From assembly GCA_947624755.1 (NCBI GenBank), contig CANQLQ010000075.1, positions 1 to 8,475 on the forward strand: 8,475 nucleotides of DNA, read 5' to 3'. Shown here in pieces: positions 6,541-8,475 of the stretch; position 1 is the stretch's first letter; each line of letters opens with the position of its first letter. The notes below the pieces were generated by a model. The model searched no databases and had not been told where the DNA came from. It worked only from the letters and a program-made list of their open reading frames with translations. Made by a program: the position numbers and the translations under genes. This stretch comes from an uncultured Clostridia bacterium. Lineage in GTDB: Bacteria; Bacillota; Clostridia; Oscillospirales; Acutalibacteraceae.

Positions 6541-8187
6541 TTATGCGTCCTTTTTAAACAGCGAAATAAATACTTTAAACATTGACTTTAGCCATTTGAA
6601 AAGGCTTGTCAAAAATGAATTAAGCTTTTCATCGTGTGTCTTTGGGTGATCAATTTTTTCGTCTGCTTCCCACTGTTCGTTGTTGCAGTTTTCTTCGGTC
6701 ATAGGATATGCGGTGCGTGACGCAAAATCATATGTAATAAACTGTGTCCAATCAAAATCGTCTATTGTAAGCTGTCTGTCAGCGTCAACAACGCTCATAA
6801 TAAGGTTAGTTTCTTCGGCGCTGTAAAATCCGTGAGGAACGCCCTTAAAGAACCATGTGCAATCAGGGAAAAGGCAGGTTGAAGCGTCAATTTTCTTATC
6901 CGGTGAAATATATCTGCCAAGGCCTTTTTCTGTCTGTGCGGCAATATATTCATCACTGAGCGTATCATAAATTGTTGAAGTTGTTGCGCCGAATGATGAC
7001 CTGTAAGCTGAAACATACTCATCACCGAGAGTGCTGCCGTCAGAAAGAACAGGCACCATCTGGATTCCGTATTTTGAAACAACGCAGAGGTTTACACCGT
7101 TTTCTTTAATCTGTTTCATAATCGGAATTACATTCTTTTTTACTGTTTCATTGTAAACAGTAATTTTTTCAATAAGACCTTTGTATGTTTCTCTCTTTTC
7201 GTCTCCTTCAAAGCCGAAAACATAGTTAAGCGCACTTTCAAAATCTTCAACCGTAACAAGCGCCCAATATCCGGGGAAGGTCAAAAATGCCGAACGTGCA
7301 AGGGCTGAAATTATACCGTATTCAATTTTTGAATAAAGCTCTTCTCTTGCAAAGTCCGTAAGTGTACCGATAACTCCGGTATTTGAAAGCAAATTGATTG
7401 AATCGGTTGCAAACTGCAAAATATCGGTATATTTATTATCTCTCTTTGCAAGGTCAACAATAAGTCTTGAGATTGAGTTTCCGTCAATACCGAACTTACC
7501 GCTTATCATTTTGCTAAGGAAATCAGCTCCCATGGAGGTTGATACATCAATACCAATACCTTTAAGGCTGTCCGTTCCGTATTTATTGATATATGAAAGC
7601 ACAACATTGCAGCCAAGGCATCTTACGGAAATGCATACCTTGTCCTTACCGGTTGCCTGCTTAATACCTTCAATGTATTCATTAAGCTGGTCAGCAAGGA
7701 AAATCGGGTCAAGTCTCCAGTCATAATGGAAATTATAGGTATCTTCGGCATATTTTCCGTTGGCATCGGCTCTGTCGGTTCTCATGGCATTTTCATTGTC
7801 TGCCTTATCCCAAGAAGGTATGCCGCAATCGTTATGAACTTCGCCGTTTTCGTCAAGTCTTATAGGTTCAAAAACATCGCTTAGCTCTTTATAAAAAGCA
7901 TCATAGTAATCATCCCAGTCATCATTCAGAACGCCTTTTACAAGGAAGGGATAAAGAATATTTAAAACAGCTTCTTTAATGTTACCGTCTTCAGAATCGG
8001 TAATGATATCTAACATTTGCTCAATTCTAAAGCTTTTTGTTTCGTTGTCATAATAAAGTTCATTGCTGTCTCCTGAAATATAAATTACGGGAGTGCTTGA
8101 TTTTACGGTTGCACGGGTTGCAAAGGCAGGCATTACAAGCGTAAAAATCATAATAACAGAAAGTAAAACAGAAATTATTTTCTTCAT
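6541..8187 (-). CDS. Secreted LCAT/lipase-like alpha/beta-hydrolase with cysteine at the nucleophile position (paralogue 2)
   Basis: A 548-residue paralogue of the 4468-6075 product, similar from end to end. The signal peptide is residues 1-23 (MKKIISVLLSVIMIFTL, cleavage likely after AFA). First strand: PVIYISGDS (33-41). LCAT-like segment: FHYDWRLDPIFLADQLNEYI (153-172). Elbow: DKVCISVRCLGC (182-193), with Cys190 at the usual Ser position, Val188 for the first Gly and Cys193 after the conserved Gly192. Candidate acid and base: D434 in SPDKKIDASTCLFPD and H452 in GVPHGFY. Other blocks shared with the paralogue are PGYW, EDxxxAxNxVFGxEG, VSKYGxQMxP, SSxGATxSxIxxTLSDxYI and the FKWL C-terminal helix (about 523-546). 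GGAGGA at 8200-8195, seven bases before the ATG, supports the start. Its own promoter-like boxes and terminator make it a separate transcription unit. Probable role: hydrolysis or transfer of acyl groups outside the cell; substrate unknown. Confidence 0.78.
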   Translation of the reverse strand: MKKIISVLLSVIMIFTLVMPAFATRATVKSSTPVIYISGDSNELYYDNETKSFRIEQMLDIITDSEDGNIKEAVLNILYPFLVKGVLNDDWDDYYDAFYKELSDVFEPIRLDENGEVHNDCGIPSWDKADNENAMRTDRADANGKYAEDTYNFHYDWRLDPIFLADQLNEYIEGIKQATGKDKVCISVRCLGCNVVLSYINKYGTDSLKGIGIDVSTSMGADFLSKMISGKFGIDGNSISRLIVDLAKRDNKYTDILQFATDSINLLSNTGVIGTLTDFAREELYSKIEYGIISALARSAFLTFPGYWALVTVEDFESALNYVFGFEGDEKRETYKGLIEKITVYNETVKKNVIPIMKQIKENGVNLCVVSKYGIQMVPVLSDGSTLGDEYVSAYRSSFGATTSTIYDTLSDEYIAAQTEKGLGRYISPDKKIDASTCLFPDCTWFFKGVPHGFYSAEETNLIMSVVDADRQLTIDDFDWTQFITYDFASRTAYPMTEENCNNEQWEADEKIDHPKTHDEKLNSFLTSLFKWLKSMFKVFISLFKKDA

Positions 8188-8279
8188 ATAATTATCCTCC
8201 GTTAATTATTTGTTTAGATTTTACCATTAAATTTTTCACAGTTTGTTCTAATTAGTAATATTAACGTAAATTTTTTTAT

Positions 8280-8296
8280 ATTATACAAATATTATA
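8280..8296 (-). promoter_or_regulatory. Tandem TGTATAAT boxes upstream of the 6541-8187 gene
   Basis: Two TATAAT hexamers on the minus strand (8291-8296 and 8280-8285), 11 bases apart and each preceded by TG, lie about 95-110 bases before the start. They are good -10 candidates giving a 5' leader of roughly 80-95 bases. Neither has a clear TTGACA-like -35 box, so the TG may help recognition. Confidence 0.45.
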
Positions 8297-8323
8297 CATA
8301 CTTTTTGAAAAAAGCATAAAATA

Positions 8324-8347
8324 ACCCCCGCAGGCAGTGCCGGCGGG
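8324..8347 (-). terminator. GC-rich hairpin near the right edge, possible terminator
   Basis: CCCGC-A-GGCA-G-TGCC-G-GCGGG forms a hairpin with one internal mismatch. Read on the minus strand it is followed by the T-rich GGTTATTTTATGCTTTTTTC, so it may end a minus-strand transcript entering from the right. It lies just upstream of the promoter-like boxes of the 6541-8187 gene. The T tract is interrupted, so this is a moderate call. Confidence 0.4.
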
Positions 8348-8475
8348 AGAAAAGAAAATACTATGATTTTAGAGCTTAAATTTTTTTGTAAAACAGGGGG
8401 TTTGAGCTTTTTTGTTGTAATTTGTGCAAATTATCGGCTTTGACTGCCGTCGGCGAACTTTTCTTTTGAAAGAAA
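8348..8475. other. Right-edge stretch without a supported gene
   Basis: AT-rich DNA. The last bases form an inverted repeat TTTCTTT-TG-AAAGAAA (8460-8475) cut by the window edge, which may be half of a terminator stem or of a dispersed palindrome. A 26-codon plus-strand frame (8363-8443) has a poorly placed GGGAG and no recognisable product. Confidence 0.35.

Noticed and set aside
6425..6649. 74-codon plus-strand open frame beginning in the terminator
   Set aside because: Its start lies in the terminator hairpin and its 3' half is antisense to the conserved end of the 6541-8187 gene.
8363..8443. 26-codon plus-strand frame near the right edge
   Set aside because: GGGAG is 13 bases from the ATG and belongs to a hairpin; the peptide has no recognisable features.

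Overview
The window looks like a chromosomal piece of a low-GC, spore-forming Firmicute of the class Clostridia, probably a gut Oscillospiraceae/Ruminococcaceae-type organism. The grounds are a full-length spoVT, AT-rich intergenic DNA, AGGAGG-type ribosome binding sites, MKKIIS-type signal peptides and a large anchored glycoside hydrolase. The genus cannot be fixed from the sequence alone.

Layout. Bases 1-121 hold the 5' end of a minus-strand gene that leaves the window on the left; its start codon lies in a repeat. Bases 93-494 are a cluster of hairpin-rich repeats. Bases 498-1037 (minus) encode SpoVT, the forespore transcription regulator. Bases 1038-1771 carry no recognised gene but include, at 1433-1668, a second, inverted copy of the repeat cluster. 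The two 236-bp arms (157-392 and 1433-1668) align without gaps at about 92% identity by hand count and enclose spoVT. Bases 1772-4333 (plus) encode an 853-residue, N-terminally anchored clan GH-A (GH39-like) glycoside hydrolase with two C-terminal carbohydrate-binding-like modules. It converges on the next gene, with a shared terminator between them. Bases 4468-6075 and 6541-8187 (both minus) encode two paralogous secreted alpha/beta-hydrolases (LCAT/lipase-like), each with its own ribosome binding site, likely promoter and terminator.

How the parts relate. No multi-gene operon is evident: every complete gene appears to be its own transcription unit. The anchored glycosidase and the two secreted hydrolases all act outside the membrane, so the right part of the window is an extracytoplasmic-enzyme neighbourhood, but nothing ties them to one substrate.

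Most notable points: both secreted hydrolases have cysteine where the lipase-type serine nucleophile is expected; the inverted repeats around spoVT contain small hairpins whose stems differ between copies by compensating changes; and the repeat carries a conserved GGAG-6 nt-ATG start module that appears to supply the start of the truncated left-edge gene.
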